This document shows positions 31,210-31,655 of a stretch of 31,655 nt of DNA, piece after piece. Position 1 is the stretch's first letter; every line of letters begins with the position of its first letter. Under the pieces are notes generated by a model that saw only the letters and a list, made by a program, of their open reading frames with translations, was not told where the DNA came from and ran no database searches. Where the stretch lies: contig JADJJK010000067.1 in the NCBI GenBank assembly GCA_016706545.1, positions 1-31,655 on the forward strand. Direction: 5' to 3'. This DNA is from Myxococcales bacterium. GTDB taxonomy: Bacteria > Myxococcota_A > Polyangia > Haliangiales > Haliangiaceae. A program made the translations under genes and the position numbers.

Positions 31210-31655
31210 CTACAGCACGCCCTCGGGGCCCGACTGGCTGAGCCGCTCCTCGAGCAGCTTGGAGGCGATGTTCATCAGGTCCTCCTCGGTCAGGATGCCC
31301 ACCAGCTTGTCGTCCTGCACCACCGGCAGGCAGCCGATGCGCAGCCGGCGCATGAGGCGCAGCGCCTCCAAGGTCGGCGTCTCCACCGCCACCGTGGTGA
31401 TCTGCCGCCGCATGATCTCGGACACGAAAAAAAAAAAAGGACGTGGCGGCGTTCGGCCATCTGGATGATGGAGCCGCCGCCCGCCATGAAGCGCAGGAGC
31501 GTCCGGTAGGTCACCAGGCCGATGAGCCGGTGGTTACTGTCCTCCACCGGCACGTGCTTGATGCGCTGCCAGCTCATGAGGTTGGCCACGATCTCCACCG
31601 GATCGTCCTGCTGCACGGTGAACAGGTCGGTGGTCATGTACTGATCGACGCGCAG
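31210..31655 (-). CDS. CBS-pair protein, C-terminal part, frameshifted at a poly-T tract
   Basis: This is the C-terminal end of a gene that begins beyond the window; the frame is open to the edge (LRVDQYMTTDLFTVQQDD). Two CBS motifs are clear: MTTDLFTVQQDDPVEIVANL with HVPVEDSNHRLIGLVT, and SEIMRRQITTVAVETPTLEA with RIGCLPVVQDDKLVGILTEE. CBS pairs bind adenine nucleotides and regulate attached domains. From memory, this exact type of pair often follows a GCS2 (glutamate-cysteine-ligase-like) domain, but that part would lie outside the window. The two halves are in different frames, split by T12 in the coding strand (31427-31438). T10 or T13 would restore continuity. Either a sequencing/assembly error or a slippage site. 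Confidence 0.75.
31427..31438. repeat. A12 homopolymer inside the CBS gene
   Basis: Twelve consecutive A on the plus strand (T12 in the coding strand of the CBS gene). It is the only long A/T homopolymer in a strongly GC-rich window and coincides exactly with the frame break between the two CBS motifs. Confidence 0.97.

Overview
The window is GC-rich throughout (roughly 70% by eye, with strong G/C at third codon positions). It looks like a chromosomal segment from a Myxococcota-type (myxobacterial or deltaproteobacterial) genome. The pointers are a Tgl/PilF-like TPR lipoprotein beside a RodZ-like protein and recO, low-complexity Gly/Ser/Ala-rich PEGA proteins, a Cys-rich lipoprotein, a complete Ku/LigD end-joining pair, and very large modular proteins of unknown function. 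No rRNA, tRNA, CRISPR array, IS element or phage gene was recognised. The taxon is an inference from gene content, not from a marker gene.

Layout. (1) 1-4750: a minus-strand cluster transcribed right to left: TPR lipoprotein (4710-3814), RodZ-like HTH membrane protein (3817-2242, broken by a frameshift inside an 18-residue repeat), recO (2227-1433), then a separately promoted PEGA-like membrane protein (1344-529). (2) 4859-9526: a degenerate class II glutamine-amidotransferase-like gene, then ligD (minus) and ku (plus), which diverge with only 24 bp between their start codons. (3) 9664-12031: a Cys-rich lipoprotein and a UPF1/IGHMBP2-like SF1 helicase, both apparently leaderless. (4) 12466-26762: a 14.3-kb, three-gene plus-strand operon encoding giant proteins of 2571, about 1112 and 1080 residues. 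The first has an OmpA-like module, a long beta-rich core and proline-rich tandem repeats. The second has fibronectin-III-like modules and is frameshifted near its end. The third ends in a phospholipase-D-like domain whose HxK residues are lost. (5) 26803-31655: an OLD-family ATPase/TOPRIM gene (minus), a class I methyltransferase, a YkgJ-like Cys-cluster protein, an SDR oxidoreductase, and the C-terminal CBS pair of a gene running off the window (minus), broken by an A12 homopolymer.

Themes. The three giant genes overlap or nearly overlap, share strong GGGAGGA-type ribosome sites, and probably form one functional unit. They are the best candidate for an undescribed system, and their function cannot be assigned from sequence. 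A second theme is a recurrent GCTAC(A/C)(A/C)T-like -10 element 5-7 nt before ATG start codons that lack a Shine-Dalgarno, which suggests leaderless transcription of ku, the lipoprotein, the helicase, the YkgJ-like gene and the SDR. A third is that three genes carry reading-frame breaks at repeats or homopolymers (3271-3275, 23246-23370, 31427-31438). These are either assembly errors or slippage sites, and raw reads would be needed to tell which.
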